From NCBI GenBank assembly GCA_023460995.1, contig JAEWOE010000001.1, forward strand, positions 35,353 through 99,352: 64,000 nt of DNA. The letters run 5' to 3'. The stretch comes from Bacillota bacterium (GTDB lineage: Bacteria > Bacillota_I > Bacilli_A > RF39 > UBA660). The notes below the pieces were generated by a model. That model searched no databases. It was not told the origin of the DNA and was given only the letters and a program-made list of their open reading frames with translations. The translations under genes were made by a program, and so were the position numbers. Shown in pieces: positions 1 to 8,780 of this stretch (its first letter is position 1; the number at the start of each line of letters is the position of its first letter).

Positions 1-263
1 ACTAACTTATCATATTCTTCTTTTCTAGCTGATAAAATGATTACTGGAATACTTTTAATCTTTTTAATTTCTTTACAAGCTGAAAATCCATCTAAATTAG
101 GCATCATAACATCTAATACCACTAAATCTATATTATTATTTCTAACCATTTCTATAGCTTCTAAGCCATCACTAGCCTCAAAAATATGATATCCTTCGCT
201 TGCTGAATATTCTTTTATAACATTTCTTATTAATGTTTCATCATCAACTATTAATATGTTCAT
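1..263 (-). CDS. response regulator receiver domain (3' part outside window)
   Basis: The frame starts with ATG at 263 behind an AGGTGAT ribosome binding site and runs off the left edge, so only about 87 N-terminal residues are visible. They form a CheY-like receiver: acidic pair Asp7-Asp8, phospho-acceptor Asp51 in VLDVMMP, and the switch region IILSARKEE, the OmpR/PhoB-type variant of the usual TA motif. It would accept phosphate from a sensor kinase and, if of the OmpR class, carry a C-terminal winged helix that lies outside the window. The partner kinase is not visible. The family call is firm; the output domain is inferred. Confidence 0.85.
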   Translation of the reverse strand, partial: MNILIVDDETLIRNVIKEYSASEGYHIFEASDGLEAIEMVRNNNIDLVVLDVMMPNLDGFSACKEIKKIKSIPVIILSARKEEYDKL

Positions 264-327
264 CTATATCACCTACTAATTCCTTTTTCCGGTATATTAT
301 TACATATATTTGTGTCTTTGCTGTGAA

Positions 328-2385
328 TTATTTATTATAATATGAAGTAATCGTTTCACTAACACTTTTCATAAAATCTTCTTTATATTTATCAATAAAA
401 TCTAAATCAGTTTGACTAGTTATATATCCTAATTCTAAAATATAACTTTCTAGACCTCGATTAGAATTTACATATGGATTAGCATCTTCATCATCTCTAC
501 CATCAACATATGCTCCTGCCATATATCCACCAGTTTCTCTTATAATAAAATAATAATTTGTACTTAAACTTACATCAAATGGTTCAAAGTCTTTCTCATC
601 AGCTTCTTTAGCAAGATTGTTTAAATCTGTTCCATTAAATGTTCTAGTATAAATACCTGATTCAACTTTCTTAAATGGATTATATGAATAAGTAAACTCA
701 CTTACTTTATCAAGTCCTGAAACTAAACTTCTTGCAAATTCATAATCTATATTATTAGAAGTATATAATTCAAAACCATTTTGAACTACATCACTAGCGT
801 TTAAATGAATAGAGATTAACATTTTAGCATTACTTTCATAAGCTTTTGTTACTCGTCCGTCTTTACCATATTTATCTATCCACTCATCTTTTGCCCTTGT
901 TAAGGCTACTTTAAAACCAGCATCTTCTAAATCTTCTTTTAATAAATTAGATAGTGCTAATGTATAATCAGTTTCACACTTTTTATTATAACAAGCGCCT
1001 GCATCTGAACCACCATGACCTGGGTCGATAATAACATCATAAACTTCATCAGTCGATTTACTAATATTAACGGCCATACTATGATATTTTGATTCATCTT
1101 TAATAATAAACTTTTTACTTACATTATCATCAGATATACCATAATATGTTGTATCATCATAATCGGTAGTGTTATCTAAAGCATAATATAAACTTTCTTT
1201 ATCAGCAACAACCTTAATAAGTAAAATATAATTATCTATTATCATATTGTCTAATAAAAAGCCTGTATTTAAAGAGTCAGTTATATAAAAATTTACCTTG
1301 TTGTTATCAACAGTGTATTTCAAATCATATTCTACATTATTGTCTCTACCTATCATAACAAGATTAACATCACTAACGTTATCAGCATCTACATCTAAAT
1401 TGCCTTTTAAATTCATATGGTTTCCATAAATATATAATTCATTAATTGTTGCTTTGTTATCTTCTGTTGGAATTAACACTTCATTATGTTTAGGAAAAAC
1501 CCTTAATAACAGATATCCTCCTAATGCAAGTATTGCTATTAGTAAGACAATTTTAATAATACTTAGTAGTGCTTTGAAAAAAGCAAATTTTTTAGTATCT
1601 CTTTTTTTTATATCATGAAATTTAAACATGTCTGGGTCTTTATCTTTTTTCTTTTCTTTAATTATTGTTTTGTTATAAGAATTATTATATAGATTAGCAA
1701 TATCATTTCTTATTTCTTCTTTTTTAGGTTCTTCTATTTTAGAAGATAAATCCTTTTCAAGTTTTAACAATTCTCTTTTTTCTTTTGCAAATTTCGAATA
1801 TTTACAACCACAGTAATCTTGACGATATAAGTCATATTCCTTTGCAAGTTCAACACTTCTTTTATAACCATTTTTCTTCTTGAAATCAGCATATAGATAT
1901 TTAGTGCCAAATTCTTTTTCTAATTCTTCACCAATTTCATTTAATTTATTACTATTTTTATAAGGGCTAACCGATAAAGTAGTTGTAAAATAATCAAAAT
2001 CGTGTTCTTTTGCATATTTAGCAGCAGCTTCCATACGAAGTCTATAACAAATAAAACATCTATTACTTCCTTCAGCATCATTTTCGTGTCCTTTTATTAT
2101 ACTTTCAAATTCTGTATTATCATAATGTTCTATAACACAATTAACTGGATTTTTTGTTTTAAAAGTGCTAAGAAACTTTTTCATTTCATTAGCTCTTCTA
2201 TCAAATTCTTCATATGGTTCTATGTTAGGATTGTAGTAATATATTGTAATTTCAAAGTAATTAGCTAGGTATTCTATACAGTAACTAGAACATGGTGCGC
2301 AGCAAGCATGTAGTAGTAACTTAGGAGTATCTTCTTTCTCAGATACTTTTTCTAGCATTTCATCTAGTCTTTTTTGATAATTCAT
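328..2385 (-). CDS. QueH-type epoxyqueuosine reductase fused to a membrane-anchored N-acetylmuramoyl-L-alanine amidase
   Basis: One uninterrupted 685-residue frame joins two unrelated enzymes. Residues about 20-200 match QueH (DUF208), the last-step queuosine reductase for tRNA: HACCAPCS with Cys28, Cys29 and Cys32, then Cys110/Cys113 (RCFIC), the TTTLSVSPYK block and YCGC (Cys192/Cys194). A lysine-rich linker and one transmembrane helix (about 268-294) follow. An extracytoplasmic region ends in an Amidase_3 domain: DPGHGGSDAG with zinc ligand His457, Glu471, the ISIHLNAS histidine and a C-terminal glutamate in ILELGY, which would cleave the peptide stem from muramic acid. The topology fits, with QueH inside and amidase outside. 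RBS AAAGGGG precedes the ATG. It lies 27 bp downstream of the lipid kinase gene, probably one operon. The fusion is unusual; an assembly error cannot be excluded. Confidence 0.85.
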   Translation of the reverse strand: MNYQKRLDEMLEKVSEKEDTPKLLLHACCAPCSSYCIEYLANYFEITIYYYNPNIEPYEEFDRRANEMKKFLSTFKTKNPVNCVIEHYDNTEFESIIKGHENDAEGSNRCFICYRLRMEAAAKYAKEHDFDYFTTTLSVSPYKNSNKLNEIGEELEKEFGTKYLYADFKKKNGYKRSVELAKEYDLYRQDYCGCKYSKFAKEKRELLKLEKDLSSKIEEPKKEEIRNDIANLYNNSYNKTIIKEKKKDKDPDMFKFHDIKKRDTKKFAFFKALLSIIKIVLLIAILALGGYLLLRVFPKHNEVLIPTEDNKATINELYIYGNHMNLKGNLDVDADNVSDVNLVMIGRDNNVEYDLKYTVDNNKVNFYITDSLNTGFLLDNMIIDNYILLIKVVADKESLYYALDNTTDYDDTTYYGISDDNVSKKFIIKDESKYHSMAVNISKSTDEVYDVIIDPGHGGSDAGACYNKKCETDYTLALSNLLKEDLEDAGFKVALTRAKDEWIDKYGKDGRVTKAYESNAKMLISIHLNASDVVQNGFELYTSNNIDYEFARSLVSGLDKVSEFTYSYNPFKKVESGIYTRTFNGTDLNNLAKEADEKDFEPFDVSLSTNYYFIIRETGGYMAGAYVDGRDDEDANPYVNSNRGLESYILELGYITSQTDLDFIDKYKEDFMKSVSETITSYYNK

Positions 2386-2412
2386 GTTAATCCCCTTTCA
2401 AAAAAGAAAAAA

Positions 2413-3336
2413 TTACTTGTTTATAAATAATTTTTTTATATTCTTTCTAGGCATAAGAATACTAAAATCTTTAACTATCTCTATTTTATAAGTAGTAGTT
2501 TCATCATCTAATCTTTCTCCATCAATGCACCAAGCATTTTCAGGCACCTCATTAAATTTAATTTCAAGTTCATTAAGTCTGTAAAATTCAAAACCTTTGG
2601 CTTCAGTTATATTAGATGTAGCTATCATGTATAAAGATTTAACTATATCAGCTTTCTTTGTCAAGTTGCAAAGAATTACTTCAAACTGATCATCATCAAG
2701 TTTAACATCTTTATAAAAGTTATTTATACCCGCTATTCTATTAGCATTAGAAATAAGCATAAAAGAATATTGCCCACTATAAACCTTATCACCTATTTTA
2801 TAAGTTAAGTCATATAATTCGGTTGGGTTAACAAAACTTTTTAAACCCTCTATAATATACGCAAAATGACCATACCTACTTTTTAAATTACGTGGAGTTT
2901 CATAAGGAACATTCATAAACTTACCAAAACCGGCTACATAAACAAATGGTCTCTTGTTGATAGTACAAATATCAATTTTTTTTACAGTTCCTTCTAAAAC
3001 TAACTTAAAGTTTTCTAAAACGTCACTACCATACCCAAACATAGCTCCAATATCATTAGTAGTACCAAGTGGGATATGGGCAAGAAGTAATGGTTCTTTT
3101 CTTTTTAAATTACCAGTAACTACTTCATTAAATGTACCATCTCCACCAACAGAAACAACTAAATCTACATTACTATCAAGGTATCTTATTATTTCAGTAG
3201 CGTGCTTAGAACGCGCTGTAAAATATATAACCGTTTCATAATCATGTTTTTTTAATAATTCTTGATAATCTAATATATAATCTTCGGATAAATCCTTACC
3301 ACTATTAGGATTAATAATTAATACACACTTTTTCAA
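2413..3336 (-). CDS. diacylglycerol/lipid kinase (YegS/DgkB family)
   Basis: The 307-residue protein has the complete DAGK catalytic layout: INPNSGK at 8-14, the nucleotide-binding VGGDGTFNEV around 63-72 and PLGTTNDIG at 89-97, followed by the beta-sandwich C-terminal domain. Family members phosphorylate diacylglycerol or related lipids with ATP at the inner membrane face and recycle diacylglycerol released during lipoteichoic acid or other envelope glycan synthesis. Length is normal for the family. It precedes the QueH-amidase gene on the same strand with no terminator between them. Which lipid it uses is not readable from sequence. Confidence 0.85.
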   Translation of the reverse strand: MKKCVLIINPNSGKDLSEDYILDYQELLKKHDYETVIYFTARSKHATEIIRYLDSNVDLVVSVGGDGTFNEVVTGNLKRKEPLLLAHIPLGTTNDIGAMFGYGSDVLENFKLVLEGTVKKIDICTINKRPFVYVAGFGKFMNVPYETPRNLKSRYGHFAYIIEGLKSFVNPTELYDLTYKIGDKVYSGQYSFMLISNANRIAGINNFYKDVKLDDDQFEVILCNLTKKADIVKSLYMIATSNITEAKGFEFYRLNELEIKFNEVPENAWCIDGERLDDETTTYKIEIVKDFSILMPRKNIKKLFINK

Positions 3337-3407
3337 GATTCCACCCTCTTTAATTTCTAAAAGTATTATATCATATATTTGAAAAAAAGTGGTGATTTTG
3401 TCATGAA

Positions 3408-3431
3408 AAAAAGCAGACTAAGCTGCTTTTA
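3408..3431 (-). terminator. rho-independent terminator of the 354-residue hypothetical gene
   Basis: AAAGCAG and CTGCTTT arms (3410-3416 and 3423-3429) around a six-base loop are followed, in the minus-strand direction, by a T run. The hairpin overlaps the last codons of the gene ending at 3418 and separates it from the lipid kinase operon. Confidence 0.8.
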
Positions 3432-4482
3432 TAACTTTTGTAAGTTCATGATTATTTTCTTGAATAAAATCTGTATTTTCACTAACAACCTTGTTTTGAA
3501 TACCAATTAATCTTTCAATTTCTAGTTTCTTTTTATTAATGCAATCAATAATCTTTTGTTCTGTTCTAATACCATTTAAATCATAATTTTCACATATTGA
3601 TTTACTTTTTTTATTAACAATTGCGCCACCATCATAGTCAATTCCAGCTAAATCAAGTTTTCTATCAAGCCATTCAAAAGTTTCGTTTCTTATACCAAAT
3701 CTTTTTAAAATTTCATATTCTTCAGATAACTTTAAATCCATTGGAAACATACCAATTTGCTCACAATATAATATTTCTTGAAGTCTGTATACAATTTCAC
3801 CAATATCAGAAAGTACATTTTTACTTTCTCTATGACTAATCTTAATATTATCTTTATTAATATTTCTAGCACAACGATTTAAATAATTATTATAATCATC
3901 TTCAGAGAAGAAAGCTATTCCTGGGTCATTCCAATTTTTCTTTTTCTCTTTTAAATCAATAGTTTTATCATAAATAAAACTATTTGGTATTTTAAAAATA
4001 TGGTTAGATAGTTTAGTTAACATAGTACCATCTATAATACATTTATTACTATCTTCAGGTAAAAATGTTTCTTTCAAAATTCTATATAATACTGATGGAT
4101 AAACAACTTCTAATTTTAATTTGCCTTTTTTTATTCCATCAATAGGCATAAACATCATTTTCTCTTCATCTGATAAGAACTCCCATTCTTTTGCAGTTCC
4201 ACCTAATGATTTAAAGTATTCTTCACTTTCTTTTTCTTTTTTAGTTTCATGTAGGCCATTTTCTATTACAGTACATATATCACTCATAGAATCATACTTG
4301 CCATAACTAAGAGGTCTTAATCCTAAAAAAGTTGTTTCTATAATATCATTTTCTGTTTTTGTATATCTTTCATTTAATTGGTCTAAAAATTTACATAGTT
4401 TTTGGTCATCAAAAGAAATATTATATAATACGATATTATTATCTTTTTTAATACTTAATAACTTATTAACTATCATTTTCAA
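3418..4482 (-). CDS. hypothetical protein, 354 aa
   Basis: I do not recognise this protein. It is soluble, charged and rich in Asp, Glu, Lys and Asn, with no signal peptide, transmembrane helix or metal-binding motif that I can see. The C-terminal part (about 300-354) is likely helical, including KKKLEIERLIGIQNKVVSEN. It starts with ATG at 4482 behind GGGAGG and ends in its own terminator, so it is probably monocistronic. The next gene upstream (4621-5364) is also unrecognised. The open frame, RBS, terminator and codon use matching the neighbours support a real gene; no function is proposed. Confidence 0.7.
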   Translation of the reverse strand: MKMIVNKLLSIKKDNNIVLYNISFDDQKLCKFLDQLNERYTKTENDIIETTFLGLRPLSYGKYDSMSDICTVIENGLHETKKEKESEEYFKSLGGTAKEWEFLSDEEKMMFMPIDGIKKGKLKLEVVYPSVLYRILKETFLPEDSNKCIIDGTMLTKLSNHIFKIPNSFIYDKTIDLKEKKKNWNDPGIAFFSEDDYNNYLNRCARNINKDNIKISHRESKNVLSDIGEIVYRLQEILYCEQIGMFPMDLKLSEEYEILKRFGIRNETFEWLDRKLDLAGIDYDGGAIVNKKSKSICENYDLNGIRTEQKIIDCINKKKLEIERLIGIQNKVVSENTDFIQENNHELTKVIKAA

Positions 4483-4620
4483 AACCTCCCTACAAATTTA
4501 GATTACATTATTATAGCATAACTTAGTAATTTTGCAAGTTCATATAGGGATTTATACTATATTACCTTATATTTATTACTTATAGCCCCTATAATAAATA
4601 GAACGGGAGGAATATCATAT

Positions 4621-5364
4621 TTATATCCTTTTTATAAATTGTGTAGGTTTTTCATAATCTTGATAAACCTTTATATGATCAACTAATTCTAAACTAGAAT
4701 CTTTATACGGGTTATTTAAAAAAGGGAAGTCTTTATTATAATAATTATCTAAGGTAAGTGCCACTTGTTTAATTATTTCTAATTTTTTTATACTCTTAGA
4801 TGTCGTTATGTCATTAGCATATTCATCTAAGATACTTGTACCATTACTTATATCTATTTTTAAACCACCAGTATTACACTCATTTTTTGTATCTCTAAGA
4901 ACATAAATATCTTGGGCAAAATCTGTTTCTATCTCAAATCTTGATAAATCGTACTTATTCCAAAAACTAATTGAAAATTCTTTTTTAAGTGAGTTAACTA
5001 ATACTGCATACAAATACTCATTATAATAGTTAGCAGATATTTGGAAACCAAAGATATATGTAAAAAGGTCTTCCTTTGTTTTTGGACCTGGTTGCGAGAA
5101 ATATTCAATAAATTTTTTATTAACATATTCCATATCTTTTAATTCTTCTAGAACTAACTCATGAATTTTGGCATATTTCTTAATTGCATGACTATTTGTA
5201 TTATCAAACATCTTTACATGTTCATAACATTGATCCATTAAACTAAGAGTTATTTTATGCATTAACTTACTAACTTTTGTTATATCAACATCAGCATATT
5301 TTAATAGAAGTAATTTGTTTTTATGGTCTTTAATACATTTTAATGTAATATATTCACTGTGCAT
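4621..5364 (-). CDS. hypothetical protein, 247 aa
   Basis: I do not recognise this protein. It is a mixed alpha/beta-looking soluble sequence without signal peptide, transmembrane helix or cysteine motifs. Aromatic and acidic residues are frequent in the middle part, and the end is basic (TQFIKRI). It starts at ATG 5364 after an AAGGGCG sequence. The 138-bp gap between it and the following gene (4483-4620) holds a weak inverted repeat (TATAGGG near 4548 and CCCTATA near 4587) with a long spacer, but no convincing terminator. Function unknown. Confidence 0.65.
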   Translation of the reverse strand: MHSEYITLKCIKDHKNKLLLLKYADVDITKVSKLMHKITLSLMDQCYEHVKMFDNTNSHAIKKYAKIHELVLEELKDMEYVNKKFIEYFSQPGPKTKEDLFTYIFGFQISANYYNEYLYAVLVNSLKKEFSISFWNKYDLSRFEIETDFAQDIYVLRDTKNECNTGGLKIDISNGTSILDEYANDITTSKSIKKLEIIKQVALTLDNYYNKDFPFLNNPYKDSSLELVDHIKVYQDYEKPTQFIKRI

Positions 5365-5503
5365 CTTATCACGCCCTTCTATATAATATATAATAGATTA
5401 TCAAATAAAGAGAACTATTTTTTTATTATACTAATCTTCTTATCAATTTTTAATTAAAATTAATGTTTATTAACTCTATAATTATTAAAAACGTACCTTC
5501 TTG

Positions 5504-5532
5504 TTGTTTTTAATATAGTTTTTGTATATAAT
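5504..5532 (+). promoter_or_regulatory. promoter of fhs
   Basis: TTGTTT (5504-5509) and TATAAT (5527-5532) are separated by 17 bp and lie 18 bp upstream of the fhs start, with an AGGTGAT ribosome binding site between. I see no riboswitch-like structure in this short leader. Confidence 0.7.
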
Positions 5533-5549
5533 TATTTTGAGGTGATAAT

Positions 5550-7169
5550 ATGACAGATTTAGAAATCACACATATTACAAAATTACAAAATATAAAGGAT
5601 GTAGCTTTAAAACTAAACCTAAATGATGAAGATTTAGAATACTACGGAAAATATAAAGCCAAGATAAGTAAAAAAGCCAGTGAAAAAAAGGGAAAACTTA
5701 TTCTAGTTACTAGTATTAACCCTACTCCATATGGTGAAGGAAAAACAACAATTAGTATTGGGATTCATGATGCTTTATGTAAATTAGGTTTTAATAGTTT
5801 AGCTGTCCTACGTGAACCGTCTTTAGGACCTGTTTTTGGTATTAAAGGAGGCGCAACTGGTGGTGGTTATGCTCAAGCAGTTCCTTCTGAAGATATCAAT
5901 TTACATTTTACAGGTGACTTTCATGCGATAACTAGTAGTAATAATTTACTATGTGCCATGATTGACAATCATATTTTTCAAGGTAATGATTTAAATATTG
6001 ACCCAGATAGTATTTTATTTAATAGATGTATTGATATGAACGATAGAGCTTTAAGAAATGTTAAATTAGATAATAGAAGTGAAAGTTTTAATATAACAGC
6101 AGCTAGTGAAATAATGGCTATCTTTTGTTTAGCAACTTCTCTAGCAGATTTAAAATCAAGACTTGGTAATATTTTAATTGGTTACACATATGATAAAAAG
6201 CCTGTATTTGCTAAAGAATTAGGTTGTGTGGATGCCATGGCAATACTGCTTAAAGATGCTTTAAAGCCTAATTTAGTTCAAACACTTGAAAACAATCCAG
6301 TTATTATTCATGGTGGACCTTTCGCTAATATAGCACATGGTTGCAATAGTGTTATCGCAACTAAATTAGGTTTGTCTCTAGCAGATTATGTTGTTACTGA
6401 GGCAGGTTTTGGAGCTGACTTAGGTGCCGAAAAGTTTTTTGACATAAAATGTAGAAATGGTTTTGTACCAAACTGTGTAGTCATTAATTTTACAATTAAA
6501 GCCATTAAATATAACGGATACTGTCCTAAGGAAGAAATAACTAATCCTAATTTAGATTACATCAAGAAAGGTATTATTAATTTAAAAACTCATGTAGAAA
6601 ATGTTAAGAAATATACTAGTAACATAGTTGTATGCTTAAATAAATTTAATACAGATACTGAGGAAGAAATTGCATACGTTAAAGAGTATGTTGAAAGTAT
6701 GAATATGGCTTTTGATATATGTGATTCATTCGCTCATGGTGGTGAAGGTTCTTGCAATCTTGCTAAAAAAATAGTTGATGTTTGTAATAAAAATGAAGAT
6801 TTTAATTTCTTATATGATCTAAATGAAAGAATAGAAGATAAAATAACTAAGATTTGTACTGAAATATATAGAGCAAATAATGTGATTTTTACTGATAATG
6901 CTAAACAAATAATTAAAGATATAAATAATCTTGGTTACGGTAATTATCCAATATGTATTGCTAAAACGCAGTACTCACTTAGTAATGATGCGAGTATGTT
7001 AGGATTCCCTACCCCATATACAGTAACAGTAGATAAACTAAAATGTCAGTCAGGAGCTGGTTTTATAGTTGTATATTTGGGAAATATTATGACAATGCCT
7101 GGTTTGTCTAAACAGCCAGCTGCTATTAATATGTATATTGATGAAACCGAGATAAAAGGAATATTTTAG
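5550..7169 (+). CDS. fhs: formate--tetrahydrofolate ligase (10-formyl-THF synthetase)
   Basis: The enzyme joins formate to tetrahydrofolate using ATP, giving 10-formyl-THF for purine synthesis, initiator formylation and one-carbon metabolism in anaerobes. The 539-residue sequence shows the family's P-loop-like TPYGEGKTT at 59-67, the REPSLGPVFGIKGGATGGGYAQ block at 88-109, EDINLHFTGDFHAI and the C-terminal GFPTPYTVTVD and GLSKQPAA segments. Length is close to the usual 550-560 residues and nothing essential is missing. It has its own promoter and terminator and is therefore monocistronic. A product of this pathway, formyl-Met, is the substrate of the deformylase at 12166-12771. Confidence 0.97.
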   Translation: MTDLEITHITKLQNIKDVALKLNLNDEDLEYYGKYKAKISKKASEKKGKLILVTSINPTPYGEGKTTISIGIHDALCKLGFNSLAVLREPSLGPVFGIKGGATGGGYAQAVPSEDINLHFTGDFHAITSSNNLLCAMIDNHIFQGNDLNIDPDSILFNRCIDMNDRALRNVKLDNRSESFNITAASEIMAIFCLATSLADLKSRLGNILIGYTYDKKPVFAKELGCVDAMAILLKDALKPNLVQTLENNPVIIHGGPFANIAHGCNSVIATKLGLSLADYVVTEAGFGADLGAEKFFDIKCRNGFVPNCVVINFTIKAIKYNGYCPKEEITNPNLDYIKKGIINLKTHVENVKKYTSNIVVCLNKFNTDTEEEIAYVKEYVESMNMAFDICDSFAHGGEGSCNLAKKIVDVCNKNEDFNFLYDLNERIEDKITKICTEIYRANNVIFTDNAKQIIKDINNLGYGNYPICIAKTQYSLSNDASMLGFPTPYTVTVDKLKCQSGAGFIVVYLGNIMTMPGLSKQPAAINMYIDETEIKGIF

Positions 7170-7181
7170 TATTCCTTTTTT
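7154..7181 (+). terminator. terminator of fhs
   Basis: Ten-base arms AAAAGGAATA (7154-7163) and TATTCCTTTT (7170-7179) enclose a six-base loop and run into a T tract. The stem overlaps the fhs stop codon. Confidence 0.85.
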
Positions 7182-7202
7182 GTATATATGTGTAAAGTAG
7201 TT

Positions 7203-7232
7203 TTGCATTTATATGTACACATTTGTTATAAT
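7203..7232 (+). promoter_or_regulatory. promoter of the 503-residue hypothetical gene
   Basis: TTGCAT (7203-7208) and a perfect TATAAT (7227-7232) lie 18 bp apart, just upstream of an AGAGGTGG ribosome binding site. Confidence 0.6.
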
Positions 7233-7254
7233 GAATAATAGAGGTGGCATATAT

Positions 7255-8766
7255 ATGGATGACATTTTATTTACAGAAGAAAGTGGCAAAGAATTTCAAG
7301 AAAGCCTTTATAAAGCACTTAATAGTGATATAAAAGAAATAAATAATAAGTTAAATGCTGAATTACTTGAAACTTATATAGATAATATATTAAAAAAAGA
7401 ATTAAAAGATAAACCCGATGAAATAATTCTTTTTCATCCAATGATAGTAAAATTATCTAAAAAGAGTGACTTATATGATAAATATGCATTTGCTTTAACA
7501 GGCTTATCATATAAAGAATATATAAACACAGTAAAAAAAATAATAGGAAATAAAAAAAATCTAGCTATTATTAAAAGTTACGCTACAAGTAATATTGATA
7601 TTTTAGATTACAAGAACCCTATTGAATTAGAAATATCCTCTATATATGCTAATTTGATACTTAAAGACTATTTAAAAACACTTGATATACAAAGATGGTT
7701 TATCACCTACATAATTAGGAAAGAAGCAACAAATCATGGTTTAAAGCCTAATATCAAAGGTGTTACAATTATAAATAGAAATAAAACAAAATTATATAAA
7801 AATTCTCCATATAAAAAATACTTAGATCTAGAAATAATTGATAATTATTCTAATTTCATATATATTAACCTTGGGTTATTTAATATTATTAAGAAGGAAA
7901 AAGGTAATAAAACTGCCTTAATATACTTACTAAATACATGTTTTAAAGCCTTACAAAGACACATTAGGAAAAGTAATGAACATTCTATTACATATGATGA
8001 TGAAATGTATCGCTTTATTAAAGAAGGAATTATATTCAAAGAAGATAATAACTTCTATAACCAAAACAAACTATATTTTAGTAGTGAGATTAATTTAAAC
8101 GAAGAAACTGATAATATGACTAAAGCTTTAATGGATAACCCTTTATTTAGTAAATTTGATTTTTTAAAGGAATTTGATGAAGAAGAAAACTATTCTTCCT
8201 ATAAAAACACTGAAGATTATTTCGAAGTAGATAATCATATTGATAATATTTTAGTTAATAAACCTAGAATCTTAAATGATTATCCCCTGCTTCAAATGGA
8301 ATATAGTGAAGTTGGAAGAAGAAAAAGTATTAAAGAATTAATCGATATTAAAATAAGCCAAATGGAATTCTTTAATATTCAAATAAGTAATTTTAAAGAA
8401 ATCTTATTAGAAACTGATAATGATATTATAAAGGATAATATTACTATAAAATTAAATGAAATAGAAAAAGGATTACCTGGTGTTATTAGATGTCATAATA
8501 ATATGATTTATAAATCTTTAAGAATACTAAGTATTCCAGATTTTAATAAATTACTTTATAAAATAGAACAAAATTACATAGATGAACTTAAAGAAGTAAT
8601 TATCCAAGAAAAAAATGATATAATAAAAAAATTAGAAAATAATAGAAGAAAAATATTTAAGCCTACTACATTTTTAAAAAATGATGAATTCTTAACTAAA
8701 GAATATTCAAGAGTAGCTAGATATGAATCAAAAATTAATGATTTTGAAAAAGAAAAAACCAGATAA
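7255..8766 (+). CDS. hypothetical protein, 503 aa
   Basis: I do not recognise this protein. The start is set at ATG 7255 because AGAGGTGG lies 6 bp upstream; an in-frame ATG at 7231 overlaps the -10 box and cannot be used. The sequence is very rich in Lys, Asn, Ile and Glu and looks soluble and largely helical, with two probable coiled-coil stretches (about residues 365-420 and 440-475). There is no signal peptide or transmembrane helix. It converges on the 253-residue gene at 8779-9540 through a shared terminator. Hypothetical genes cluster here (7255-11329), so these four may share a role, but nothing in the sequence names it. Confidence 0.7.
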   Translation: MDDILFTEESGKEFQESLYKALNSDIKEINNKLNAELLETYIDNILKKELKDKPDEIILFHPMIVKLSKKSDLYDKYAFALTGLSYKEYINTVKKIIGNKKNLAIIKSYATSNIDILDYKNPIELEISSIYANLILKDYLKTLDIQRWFITYIIRKEATNHGLKPNIKGVTIINRNKTKLYKNSPYKKYLDLEIIDNYSNFIYINLGLFNIIKKEKGNKTALIYLLNTCFKALQRHIRKSNEHSITYDDEMYRFIKEGIIFKEDNNFYNQNKLYFSSEINLNEETDNMTKALMDNPLFSKFDFLKEFDEEENYSSYKNTEDYFEVDNHIDNILVNKPRILNDYPLLQMEYSEVGRRKSIKELIDIKISQMEFFNIQISNFKEILLETDNDIIKDNITIKLNEIEKGLPGVIRCHNNMIYKSLRILSIPDFNKLLYKIEQNYIDELKEVIIQEKNDIIKKLENNRRKIFKPTTFLKNDEFLTKEYSRVARYESKINDFEKEKTR

Positions 8767-8780
8767 TATCTGGTTTTTTT
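8753..8780. terminator. bidirectional terminator between convergent genes
   Basis: Twelve-base complementary arms (8753-8764 and 8768-8779, core ACCAGAT/ATCTGGT) with an AAT loop are flanked by A and T runs on both sides, so the hairpin can end transcription from either direction. The stop codons of both genes fall within it. Confidence 0.88.

Noticed and set aside
4603..4620. GGGAGG on the plus strand as RBS for a small plus-strand gene
   Set aside because: No ATG, GTG or TTG within a useful distance opens a frame of notable length, and the sequence lies at the 3' end of a minus-strand gene.
5365..5549. Tetrahydrofolate or other riboswitch upstream of fhs
   Set aside because: The leader after the predicted start is under 20 nt and has no structured aptamer; the region upstream of the promoter is plain AT-rich sequence.
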